This document shows positions 32,015 through 41,329 of a stretch of DNA of 64,000 nt, one piece after another (position 1 is the stretch's first letter; every line of letters begins with the position of its first letter). Position numbers and translations under genes: made by a program. The notes below the pieces were generated by a model. The model was not told the origin of the DNA. It was given only the letters and a program-made list of their open reading frames with translations, and made no database searches. Source of the DNA: Anastatus disparis (Eukaryota > Arthropoda > Insecta > Hymenoptera > Eupelmidae); the NCBI GenBank assembly GCA_017163975.1, contig JAFFSR010000019.1:300001-364000 (forward strand), given 5' to 3'.

Positions 32015-34738
32015 TTAAGGCCGAGACTCGAGAGAATGATACTTTCTCAAATTATATCTATTATATACTCCCTTCTCCCTACCTTCGTCGTCTATATACA
32101 CTAAACAATACGCGTTTGCTCCTATGGTTCGTGCTATCTTATAAGGTCCCTCGTAAACATGAAAGAACTTTCCGATCTGACCCTGTGCTGCATCAGACAA
32201 ATGAGGTACCCTTAAAAGCACTAGATCATTTTCCTTCAAGACAATCCGTGATACCGTTTTCTGCGCGCGACACCTTTGCTCATATGCTTTTTGTAAATTA
32301 TTGTTTGCACGCTCCATAACCAGTTCTCGAGATAGCGGCATTTCTTTCAACCGAGGAAACAAATCTATTATTTTTTCTCGCGGCATTTGATTATAATGTA
32401 AAAAATAAGGAACGTATCCCGTACTCTGATGCGCCGTCAAATTCAAACAACCTTCTACAAATGTTACGTATTTAGCCCATTTTTTATGTTGCGAGGCACA
32501 ACACGTTCTAAAAAGACGACCCAGTTCTCTCATCGTGCGTTCTACCGGGTTTGACTGTGGATGTCGAATAGATGAATATAACACTCTTATACCCAACGCT
32601 TCTAAGCTTTCTTTCCATTTCGGCGATGTGTATTGCGAACCATGATCCGACAAGATTCGCTCAGGCTTTCCTACAATATCAAAATATTTATTAGTCAATT
32701 TCTTTAGACTTGATTCAGTCGTTGCACGTCGTATTGGATACAAGGATACCAACTTCGAAAATACGTCTTGCACTACGAAAATATACTGGACGCCTCCTAC
32801 GGAGCGCGGTAGAGGACCAAAATAGTCTACCGAAATCAATTCCCCTGGGCGAGTTGCCTTTAAAAATTGATATCCTCCTTCCATTTTCTCGTTTAAAAAT
32901 TTAACTCGTTGACATAAATCGCAACTCCGGGTATATGCTCTAACACTCTTTTTCATATTTTTCCAATAGAAGAAACGTGATAGGTATTTTAGTAATTTAT
33001 ACGATCCAGCGTGTCCTAGCTGTTCGTGCGTGGCCTGTATCGTTAGTAAAACAAGAGACAGCGGTAGAAATAATTTCCACGTGTTTTGTGCGCGTGGCTT
33101 TATGTAAGTAACTCCATCGTCCTCCAGTAACTTAAAATTATTTCCCGCCTCTTTTGCCTTCAACTTTGTCAAGCCCTCATCTTCCTGTTGTCTGTGACTA
33201 AGATTCTTGAGTTCTGTTATCAACTCCGGTCTCACTTTTAATTCCTTTATCAAATTCACGGATCGAAATTCCGCTTTCTCTTCCTGCGCGGCCTCTCGTG
33301 GCTTCATCTCTTTGACACAGTTCCAAATTAAATAATTCGACGCGCCTCCTGCACATTCATCCTGAAAATGGCGACTAAAATAATCCGCTACCAGGTTGTC
33401 CACTCCTTTACAATGCGAAATGCTAAAGGAATATTCCTGCAGACAGAGTATCCAGCGCATCAAACGCGCGCTGTTAAACGGCGATGTGAGAAGAAACGTC
33501 AAACTTTTATGGTCCGTGATAATGTGAAAATGTGTGCCCATCAAATAAAAACGAAATTTTAGAACAGAGTAAACAATAGCGAGAAGTTCCTTCTCCGTCA
33601 CAGTATATCGTCGCTCATATTTTGTCAACACCCGAGATACCAATGATACTATACGCGCATGGCCGTTTTCATCTATCTGATATAATATTCCACTTATCCC
33701 TATGTCACTCGCATCCGTCTGCAAATGAAAAGTAACGCCAGGTAAAAAATATGATAGAGTAACACTGTTAGCAAAATTACGTTTCAACTCATCAAACGCT
33801 TTATCATGAGCCTCCGTCCAATGCCAAGTATTATTATTTTGTAATAAGTTTCTAAAAGGGTCAATATAGTTTGCGTGTTTTATACTAAACCTTCTATAAT
33901 ATCCGCATACTCCCAAAAAGGATTGTAATTGTTGTTTATTTCTCGGTGTGACGGTTTCAAAAATCGTACGTAATTTTTCTGGGTCAGGGCTTACCCCATG
34001 CCGAGATAAAACAAATCCCAAAAAAGGAACTGATTCTCTAAAAAACTGAGATTTCTCTATACTCAGAGTTAATCCTTTATCAATAATTCGTGTAAATAAT
34101 TTATCTAAATGCCAAACATGCTCTTCGAAAGACTTTGACGCAATAAGCAAATCGTCTATATAAACACTAACGAAGTCTGCTATTTCAGTACCCAAAGTTT
34201 TATCAAGGGCTTGTATAAATGCCGGACCGGAATCTTTTATTCCGAAGGCCAACACGTTAAATTCATATAAACGCCCGTTGTATAAAAACGCCGTGAGCTT
34301 TTTTGATTCTTCTGACAAGCGCACTTGCCAATAGCCCTTAACTAGATCGGTAGTAGATAAAAATTTTACGCCATCTGCCTTTAACAACAATTCTTCAATA
34401 CGCGGGGGAGATTCATTGTTAGCAATAACTATTTTATTCAAAAAACGCGCGTCTAAACACACACGAATGCACCCATTTTTCTTTTTTACTACCCTTAAAG
34501 GGTTACTATATTCGCTACATGATCTTTGAATAATGCCTTGGCTTTCCATTTTATTAATTTCTATATCTACTAATGGTTTCACGTGCAAAGGTACTGGATA
34601 CGATCGTTTAACAAACGATTTGTCGGAATTTACTTTAATTGTATGCTCATAATTTTTTAATATTCCCGGTTCATTACTAAAAACTTTTTTATTTTTTATA
34701 AATAATTCTCTTACTATGTTCTTTTCCGCTAATGTCAA
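32015..34738 (-). CDS. pol: Ty3/gypsy Pol: reverse transcriptase, RNase H, integrase
   Basis: 907 residues from the first Met; the frame is open 30 codons further upstream to the UGA at 34831-34829. The reverse transcriptase copies element RNA into DNA: catalytic D131 (STTDLVKG) and YIDD at 193-196. RNase H follows at about 335-455, with D342 (TDAS), E382 (TEKE) and D409 (TDHKS). An integrase zinc-binding HHCC (H571, H576, C606, C609) follows. The DDE core is D638, D698, E733 (spacing 59 and 34), in VDYFGP, LSDHGSQY and NPVER. The C-terminus (GPYKIART...) is a short GPY-like end, with no chromodomain visible. The ORF is undisrupted and the catalytic residues are complete. Domain order RT-RH-INT places it in Ty3/gypsy. 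It is probably made as a Gag-Pro-Pol polyprotein by recoding. Confidence 0.95.
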   Translation of the reverse strand: MTLAEKNIVRELFIKNKKVFSNEPGILKNYEHTIKVNSDKSFVKRSYPVPLHVKPLVDIEINKMESQGIIQRSCSEYSNPLRVVKKKNGCIRVCLDARFLNKIVIANNESPPRIEELLLKADGVKFLSTTDLVKGYWQVRLSEESKKLTAFLYNGRLYEFNVLAFGIKDSGPAFIQALDKTLGTEIADFVSVYIDDLLIASKSFEEHVWHLDKLFTRIIDKGLTLSIEKSQFFRESVPFLGFVLSRHGVSPDPEKLRTIFETVTPRNKQQLQSFLGVCGYYRRFSIKHANYIDPFRNLLQNNNTWHWTEAHDKAFDELKRNFANSVTLSYFLPGVTFHLQTDASDIGISGILYQIDENGHARIVSLVSRVLTKYERRYTVTEKELLAIVYSVLKFRFYLMGTHFHIITDHKSLTFLLTSPFNSARLMRWILCLQEYSFSISHCKGVDNLVADYFSRHFQDECAGGASNYLIWNCVKEMKPREAAQEEKAEFRSVNLIKELKVRPELITELKNLSHRQQEDEGLTKLKAKEAGNNFKLLEDDGVTYIKPRAQNTWKLFLPLSLVLLTIQATHEQLGHAGSYKLLKYLSRFFYWKNMKKSVRAYTRSCDLCQRVKFLNEKMEGGYQFLKATRPGELISVDYFGPLPRSVGGVQYIFVVQDVFSKLVSLYPIRRATTESSLKKLTNKYFDIVGKPERILSDHGSQYTSPKWKESLEALGIRVLYSSIRHPQSNPVERTMRELGRLFRTCCASQHKKWAKYVTFVEGCLNLTAHQSTGYVPYFLHYNQMPREKIIDLFPRLKEMPLSRELVMERANNNLQKAYEQRCRAQKTVSRIVLKENDLVLLRVPHLSDAAQGQIGKFFHVYEGPYKIARTIGANAYCLVYIDDEGREKGVYNRYNLRKYHSLESRP

Positions 34739-34828
34739 ATCCGTGAGTTTATTTACATAATCATCTATCGCCCTCGCGACGTTATAACTCTCTATGTTTC
34801 TTATCTCTCCTAGCTGCGCCTTTTTTCT

Positions 34829-35422
34829 TCACATCGATCGAACGGTCGATCTCGATATACGTGCTCTGTTCATGGCTTGACAACTCACCCCCACACTGCT
34901 ATTATAGCTTGATTTTAATATTTCATTTACATCACTATTTTCCTTGTCTTGATGTATATTTATCATACGTAGATTTAAACCATAACACTCGCGTTCGTTT
35001 CCACTTTTATCGCGGTTATTTAGCGTAAATGACACTAATCGATCGGGAATCTTTTCTCCACATAATTCAAAATTTCTTTCCTTAAAATTAATAATTCCTC
35101 CATATCTTGCCAAAAAATCTGCCCCAATGATAAGATCCGTTGATAAACCAGGAATCACGAGGAACGTATGCGTGAAATCAAACTTCCAACATTTTATAGT
35201 TAAATATATTTTTCGACGTATCGTTACTGTTTTTTTTCCAACTGCTACATACACAGTTAAATTACTTACGGGTAACTCTTCTATTTTTGAGAGTTGCTTA
35301 ATATTCTCAAAGAAATTTTCCGACGTACAGGTGACGTCACTACCCGAATCAATTAAAATCGATGTTTCTTTGCCGAAAATTGTTGCTCTTACATGCGGAC
35401 TTACTACGCGTTGTTCATTTTG
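34829..35422 (-). CDS. Ty3/gypsy protease (in the -1 frame relative to gag)
   Basis: An aspartic protease that would process the polyprotein. The active-site motif is LIDSGSDVT near the start, and a conserved IIGADFLARYGG segment follows. The frame opens at 35422, after a TAA, and overlaps the last 19 nt of gag in the -1 frame. No independent Met precedes the active site (the first Met is at 35254), so synthesis by -1 frameshift is the simple reading. A textbook X-XXY-YYZ heptamer is not present in the overlap; the A-rich AACAAAATG is the nearest candidate. The frame ends in UGA at 34831-34829 and pol continues in the same frame. Confidence 0.85.
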   Translation of the reverse strand, partial: QNEQRVVSPHVRATIFGKETSILIDSGSDVTCTSENFFENIKQLSKIEELPVSNLTVYVAVGKKTVTIRRKIYLTIKCWKFDFTHTFLVIPGLSTDLIIGADFLARYGGIINFKERNFELCGEKIPDRLVSFTLNNRDKSGNERECYGLNLRMINIHQDKENSDVNEILKSSYNSSVGVSCQAMNRARISRSTVRSM

Positions 35423-36687
35423 TTATTGATATTATCGTCGTCAATTCCTTCTACGTCCCAACATAATTCTTCAATAAATTCCGAACGCTGTAACGCGCGA
35501 ACATTATATTCATTATGACTGCTATTATTATTTCGCCAAGAATCCACGCGATTATTATATCGGTTATTGCTATCTACATCTTCATTTTGAGATCTGTTAC
35601 ATATTGGTGGTGGGGGCTTCGACGTGTCCGGTAATTTAACTTCGTTCGATTGTTGCGGCATGCGCCAATTTTCTCTCCACGACGTTCTACCGCCCGTGCT
35701 CGTATTTCTTAGTCTCATCGCGTCTTCTCGCATATTCCTAAATCGATTTTCATTCGGGGTATTCATTTGACAAACAGATGCTCTATTATACCGCTGAGAT
35801 GCCCCTCCTTCGTTAGAATACAAATTTTCTTTATGCGATGCATCGAGACGCACCAATGCCTGTGATATAAGGTCCGTACTAGCATAGTCTATCGTTGCTA
35901 AAGCGTCGCGCGCGCGCTGAGGAAGCTGTCTTATGATAGTATAATTTATCTCGTAATCATCCATTCGCGGTGTTATATACTTTGCCATACGTATTTGCTC
36001 GGTAAAATACTCTTGTAATGATTTGTCTTGCGTTTTAAATTTTTTTCCGGACCATTCCGATTTTATTTTCATTCTTGCTTCTAATGAATAAAATTCAGCA
36101 ATAAAAATACGCTTAAAATGTGCAAAATCAATAAACGGCGAAAAGCGAGCTTCATACCAAACTTTAGCACGACCTTTAAGTGCATCGTCAATTACGAGTA
36201 ATTTTTGTTCTTCGTTTATTTTTTTTTTTATAAAATATTTATTTAAATTTTCTAAAAACTGCATAGGATTACCCTTTTCACCGTCATATGTAGGCAAAGT
36301 CACGACGATCTGTAATGATTCGAAATGCTTAAGAATTCCGCTTACTAAATTCATGTTTACACTTTCTACCTGACTGTTTATTGTATCGCTTGCTTGCGAA
36401 CTACTACGTGTTATATTTTGCAAAGCGTCTGTCGTTTCCGTATTGTTTACATCCGAGTTTTGCCTACTTTTAGCCTCGTCCAAACTTTCGCGAAGTTTCT
36501 TATTAAGATCTATCAATTTATTAATTTGCTGACGTAATTCATCGTTATCTTTTTCCGCGGCTTCATATTTTTGCGTTAAATGTTGCAATCTCTCTTTCAC
36601 TGATATATCGTCACCTCCTTTTGGGGAGTGTTGTACCTTCGACGTCATTTTATTATCAGAACTTTTTCCAGTTCTAGTCAAAACCAT
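35404..36687 (-). CDS. gag: Ty3/gypsy Gag
   Basis: 427 residues. The N-terminal ~30-75 is strongly charged and heptad-like (a coiled-coil candidate with KYEAAEKDNDEL and INKLIDLNKKL). Residues ~130-270 look like the retrotransposon Gag capsid region (FLENLNKYFI, IDDALKGRAKVWYEARF, LQEYFTEQIRMAKYI). The tail is Arg/Asn-rich (~300-420) and probably binds nucleic acid. No CCHC zinc knuckle is visible, only isolated cysteines. It begins at ATG 36687, about 200 bp after the primer-binding site, and ends at UAG 35406-35404. A broken homologue starts at 46756. Role: forms the virus-like particle that packages element RNA. Confidence 0.9.
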   Translation of the reverse strand: MVLTRTGKSSDNKMTSKVQHSPKGGDDISVKERLQHLTQKYEAAEKDNDELRQQINKLIDLNKKLRESLDEAKSRQNSDVNNTETTDALQNITRSSSQASDTINSQVESVNMNLVSGILKHFESLQIVVTLPTYDGEKGNPMQFLENLNKYFIKKKINEEQKLLVIDDALKGRAKVWYEARFSPFIDFAHFKRIFIAEFYSLEARMKIKSEWSGKKFKTQDKSLQEYFTEQIRMAKYITPRMDDYEINYTIIRQLPQRARDALATIDYASTDLISQALVRLDASHKENLYSNEGGASQRYNRASVCQMNTPNENRFRNMREDAMRLRNTSTGGRTSWRENWRMPQQSNEVKLPDTSKPPPPICNRSQNEDVDSNNRYNNRVDSWRNNNSSHNEYNVRALQRSEFIEELCWDVEGIDDDNINNKMNNA

Positions 36688-36887
36688 ATGATTGAATTTA
36701 TAATTCTATAATACGTCTTTCGTTTTTATAAAGTTTTATTCCGACAAATTATATTTCGAAATTTACCAATTCCAACCACCCTACATGAACGTTAATAGTA
36801 GTTATATATATATTTTTTTTTTTAGACAATAATATCAATTAATTTTTCATAATTCATTTCTTACATCAATCCAACCATTAAGAATCT

Positions 36888-36905
36888 GCCCCACGTTGGG
36901 CGCCA
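36888..36905 (-). other. primer-binding site, tRNA-Lys(CUU)
   Basis: In element orientation it is TGGCGCCCAACGTGGGGC, two bases (AT) inside the 5' LTR. It is exactly complementary to the 18-nt 3' end (with CCA) of tRNA-Lys(CUU) as I know it. Confidence 0.85.
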
Positions 36906-36907
36906 AT

Positions 36908-37758
36908 TGTAAGGAATATCTTTTTAATTTTATTATAATTTAATTTTTTATTTACAATATCATATGTGAATACATGTTTGGGTGTACAATTCTAAATGGT
37001 TGGAAGGAATCGTTATATCGCATTTATACAAAAGTCAATTGTTTTCGCATTTGAAAATATGTCGATTTTTTAAGATCACACGCATGTAATAACGCGCATC
37101 GTCTATATTACTTTAATTTGATTTTCTTTGCCGGCGTGTATACAATTTCAATATCAAATTTAAATAAGAGAAATCTATCGTTTTAAGAATTATTTTTTAA
37201 AATACTAACAACAGCGTAACCGTCCGAATCTCTCGAGAATTTACAAATTTCAATCAACTAACATATTCTTTTCTTACGTATATCCTCTGTACACCAATCG
37301 TGTTTAATCGTGGGAACCTCGAGAATAATCAGGACTGATGAAAACTGCTGTGTCCAAAGAATTTTGCCCGTTGGCGTGCCTTGCTTCCCTCTTATGTATA
37401 GCCCCGTTCCAAAGGCTGTAGAAACAAATTTCAATTTTTCTTTTATTTCCTTTGTATTTTCCTTTTTTTTCTTTTTTTTTTTTTTTTTTATTCTTTTATA
37501 TTTTTCTTTTATCAAAATGTGCCTTTAATAAGATAATTAAATAAAGCTTTTATAACTTACCCCTTTCGGGAATGTCGAGTTACAGTTGAGCGCAGGAGCC
37601 TCTAATCGCTAGGCCTCCTCGCCGGCAAATAGATCGAACGCTTAACATATTTTAATCACGAGACCCGAGAAGATCTTATATCCCCACTTTTATCTCATTT
37701 ATACAATCACGCTCCCTACAACATCTTTCTCTATCGATAATATATTAGGCCCGCTACA
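36908..37758 (-). repeat. 5' LTR of Ty3/gypsy element
   Basis: 851 bp, nearly identical to 30883-31730, with TG...CA ends. The promoter and polyadenylation signals should lie here, but I cannot place them confidently. Confidence 0.95.
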
Positions 37759-38095
37759 ATATACTTTATAAATAAAAACAAAATTAAATCTCTTGAAAAA
37801 AACTTTTTGGAGATTAATTTATGATTCATGAATTATTGAATCAAGTATTAAAAAGATAAGTTCTTATAGTGTTTTAATAAGATTAGCTAAAAATTTGAGA
37901 AAAATCTCAAAATAGCAAAATTAACAAAAAAATCAATTAAAAGTTTATCTTACTAATTTCTTCATAAAAAACGAAACTAAATGAGATAGGGTAAAAAAAC
38001 TTGTTGGAGCTTATCCTACAGTAAATTTCCTATAAAAAAAGCAATAAATCCAAATTTGATGTTGGGACCAGAAAAAAGGTGTTTTGTGCCCTTAA

Positions 38096-38584
38096 ATATT
38101 TGTGAATATTTGATATTTTTACAATTAATTAAAAAATAATAACGACGTATTAGTTTAATTTTGTAACTTTAATTTAATGGAATCAATAATGCCCTATTAA
38201 TTTTTAAAAAAATAATTTTTTTTAATTAATAGAGCATTTGATACGATTCAACCTATGTAAAAACAAACAAAGACAGAATGAGGTTTTATTGTGAAATAAA
38301 CAAAGACAGGTTTGAGATTGAGTTTAAGCATGGACTATAAATTCGGACCTCACCCTGATTTTTATGTTTATTAAGAAATGTCAACAAAGTTCCCTTGTTA
38401 GCTGTATTATATAACATTAATTCTTTTTCTCCTCTCATTTTCATAAAGTTTTAATGGATATATCTATACACATATATGTAGTCTATGTCTAGCTGCCCTA
38501 AACGCATTCAAAGTATTAGTCGTTACTAGTACTGGAAATATCACGTGTTGTGTTTAAAAGCATAAGTGTATTTTAAATTGCTTC
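38096..38584. other. AT-rich spacer
   Basis: Nothing recognised on either strand. Confidence 0.4.
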
Positions 38585-38972
38585 TTAAGAGTTGGCCGTA
38601 TCGCTCTGTCTTTGTCTAATCTAAATTTTCGTTGTAATAAATAAATTATATATTTATATACAAATATAAGGGATGAGCGCAATAGAGCAAAAAACGAGCA
38701 AACGATTCTATTTTATGAAAAAATATGAAATGATTATTATTTTTCAAGTAAAGTACGAAACGGAAAAAATTAAGTTGAGTTTGACTGTGTTTTCCGTTTC
38801 GTACTTTACTTGAAAAATAATGGACATTTTATATTTTTTCATGAAATAAAATCATTTGCTCGTTTTTTGCTCTATTGCGCTCATCCCTTACATTTGTATA
38901 TAAATATTTAATTTATTTATTGTAACGAAAATTTAGATTAGCCAAGGACAAAGCGATACGGCCGACTCTTAA
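38585..38972. mobile_element. TTAA-flanked hairpin element B, second copy
   Basis: It starts TTAAGAGTTGGCCGTATCGC and ends with the complement, ACGGCCGACTCTTAA. Shared stem blocks with 10633-11029 include TTGTCTAATCTAAATTTTCG and AACGGAAAAA. The two halves pair almost completely. Confidence 0.85.
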
Positions 38973-39159
38973 ATCGTACTTGAAATAATATAAAATATTT
39001 TCACACGTATAACAAAATAAAATCGTGTTATGTATTCTTTTTTAAATTCTCAAATTTATTAAGTAAATAGAAAGCAGTTGTACTTTTCGAAATAATCATG
39101 TGGATCCAGCTAAATTAGTTAGTTGAATTGTTCAGTTGATTACCCAAAGCATAGATTAT

Positions 39160-39440
39160 GTTACAGTACTGCTCCTCCGCACAGCATGGAAGATTTGGTA
39201 TATTTCCGGAATATTCCAAATCTTCCATGACCCTTTACTTTACGTAGCAAAAACAAAGTCAGACAATCGTTGAAAATTTTTGGAAAAATACCTTTGAAAC
39301 TCATAACTTTTTCATTTTTGGTAATTGTGAATTGATTTAGCTTAACAAAAAAGAACATTTAACTAACTTCTATTTTTGAATTTTTGTGGAAGAAACAAAG
39401 CTTAATTCTTTGTAAAAATTTTTTAAGTCTCGAGCAGAAT
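39160..39440. repeat. repeat inverted relative to 43390-43530
   Basis: AATTGTGAATTGATTTAGCT and TCTATTTTTGAATTTTTGTG recur as complements near 43430-43510. A small hairpin (GGAAGATTTGG...CCAAATCTTCC) lies at 39187-39227. Confidence 0.5.
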
Positions 39441-39481
39441 CAACTGTTTATAGAAGCCAATTATTTTTATATCTATTCGAC

Positions 39482-40508
39482 TTGTGAAAAAATAATGTTA
39501 TACCACTTGTAAAAAAATCTCAGCTTAGATATTGTACCAAAAAGTAGGTAAGTTTGTCTCTTATACCCGACACAGGCGAGTGAATTTTCCGATTAGCCTG
39601 ATAAAAGAAAGATACATTTGTATATACAGCAAAGTATAAACGGCGCGAAAAAGCGTAGGAACTGTGCACAATGTACAGCTTTGTCTCTTAGACCTGACTC
39701 AAGCATGGAAACTTGTCCAGTTAGCCTGAGGAAAGAAAGATACTAGAAAATAAAAGAGAGCGCATAACGTGCGCAGCTTTGTCTTTTATACATATCGTGC
39801 CTGTGTCATTTGTAAAAGACAAAGCTGCACGCGTTGTGCGCGCTTCTCGCGCTTTTTTTTTATTTTTTAGCGTCTCTCCTTCTTAAGAAGGGGCCGAACT
39901 ATCTGTCTTTGTCTAATAGCGTTTTTCATCATTTATATAAACACTATCCGGTATAAAAAGAAAAAAATAGCAGCCCCCGCTAGATATTAGTATAATAAGT
40001 AAATTTTTTAATAAAAATCAAATTTTTTACCGCATAGTTTTTGACTAATTAGAGACCTACTAGCAATCTAGAATATAACCTATCTTTTTTTGGTAGGTCT
40101 CTAATTATTCAAAAACTACGCAGTGAAAAAATTTGGTTGTTATTACAAAATTTACTTATTATACTAATATCTAGCGGGGGCTGCTATTTTTTTCTTGTTA
40201 TACCGGATAGTGTTTACATAAATGATGAAAAACGCTATTAGACAAAGACAGATAGTTCGGCCCCTTCTTAAGGCTAACTGAATGAGTTCCCACACTTGAT
40301 TCGGGTCTAAGAGACAAAGCTGTACATTGTGCACAATTCCCGCGCTTTTTCGCGTTCCTTTTGTTTTACAGCTTCTTTCTCTTATCAGGCTCGTCGGACA
40401 AACTCCCTTGCCTGTATCGAGTATAAGAGATCAATTAACCTAATTTTTAGTACAATATCCAAGCTAAGATTTTTTTACAAGTGGTAAAACGTTATTTGCT
40501 TACAAGTT
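39482..40508. mobile_element. foldback element with a nested TTAA hairpin
   Basis: The arms pair from TTGTGAAAAAATAATGTTAT (left) to AACGTTATTTGCTTACAAG (right), through TTGTCTCTTATACCCGAC/ATAAGAGA and TAGCCTGATAAAAGAAAG/CTTATCAGGCT. Internal GCGCGAAAAAGCG and GTACAGCTTTGTCTCTTA blocks recur several times in both orientations. Confidence 0.7.
39883..40271. mobile_element. TTAA-flanked hairpin element C
   Basis: TTAAGAAGGGGCCGAACTAT pairs with ATAGTTCGGCCCCTTCTTAA. The stem continues through GTCTTTGTCTAATAGCG and AGCAGCCCCCGCTAGATAT. It shares the terminal CTGTCTTTGTCTAAT block with elements A, B and D but has an unrelated inner stem. Confidence 0.9.
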
Positions 40509-40529
40509 AGATTTTTTTAGAATGTAGAC

Positions 40530-40968
40530 TTGGCGGAAAGGATATTTTTCCGAATGTGTACCTCAAATGGCAGCGCTGCATATTTTACCACAAACGTAAG
40601 AGATCTTCGAATCATGCATTGAGTTTCGCATCATGATTATTTTGTTTTTTCATATAGGTTATTTATGCAAAATTTAAATGATAACAACTAAATCTTTATT
40701 AATAAGATCATTAAAATTAAAAATATTAGATTCTATATGATTATTAAACTAAGAAATAGAAATTTTATTTTATAAAATTATAATTCGAATCATGAAAAAA
40801 AAAAATAATATTGTTTATTCACTATAATTGTGTCATATAATGAGTAATGATGATGTGAAATTTGTTCCATAATTTAAAATTGGCTTATGCCTGTGGTAAA
40901 ATATGCGATGTTGCCATTTGAAGTTAACATTCGGAAAAATATCCTTTCCGACAATTGTACATAGATGT
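40530..40968. mobile_element. hairpin-ended element
   Basis: GGCGGAAAGGATATTTTTCC at the left pairs with GGAAAAATATCCTTTCCGA at the right. Pairing extends through AAATGGCAGCGCTGCATATT and TTTTACCACA. The interior is AT-rich with no ORF. Confidence 0.7.
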
Positions 40969-41329
40969 AAAAATAATTAACTCCTCTAAACAGTTTTTTC
41001 TAGACTTCCAAATTTAAAAAAACACTGCTGAGTGCTTTGGCGCAATGCTTTCTCATAGAGCTCATTGAGTAAGAGTAATTTAGTTTAATTTTTTTAAATT
41101 TGATTTCAATATAAAAAACATAATTTCTATTCAAGAAAAATTAAAAAAGGAAAGAAAGAGTTAAAGAGAGTGTGAGAAAGTGGTTATAAAAATAGAAAGA
41201 GACAGAGGGACAGATAAAAATAATGTGAAAATGAAATAGAAGGAAAAAGAAGAAGTGAGAAAGAAAAGGGTCAGTGAAAGCATTAAATCAGAAATCAGAA
41301 AAGTGATCGAAAAGCTTCGCTAAGAAAAT

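Larger units (their letters stand above)
30883..37758 (-). mobile_element. 6.9 kb Ty3/gypsy LTR retrotransposon, near-intact and young
   Basis: Order in element orientation (minus strand) is 5' LTR (37758-36908), AT spacer, tRNA-Lys primer-binding site, gag, protease in the -1 frame, in-frame UGA, pol (RT, RNase H, integrase), polypurine tract, 3' LTR (31730-30883). There is no env ORF: only 285 bp separate pol from the 3' LTR. No exact target duplication is evident: the left flank ends ATTAT and the right begins ATATA. Near-identical LTRs imply recent insertion. A decayed relative lies at 46215-49277. Confidence 0.95.
28567..38095. mobile_element. TTAA-ended element carrying a dead Mutator-like transposase; host of the Ty3 insertion
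   Basis: TTAAGGGGACAAAACACTTT at 28567 is inverted at the far side as AAAGGTGTTTTGTGCCCTTAA ending at 38095, giving ~20-bp termini with 1-2 mismatches. Removing the 6.9 kb LTR element (30883-37758) leaves about 2.65 kb. Between the termini on the minus strand is the transposase remnant at 29640-30390. It is inference that the termini and the transposase belong to the same element. MULEs usually make 8-9 bp duplications, and none is obvious here. Confidence 0.5.

Noticed and set aside
30878..37763. A target-site duplication for the Ty3 element
   Set aside because: The 4- to 6-bp flanks (ATTAT on the left, ATATA on the right) do not match exactly, so none is claimed.
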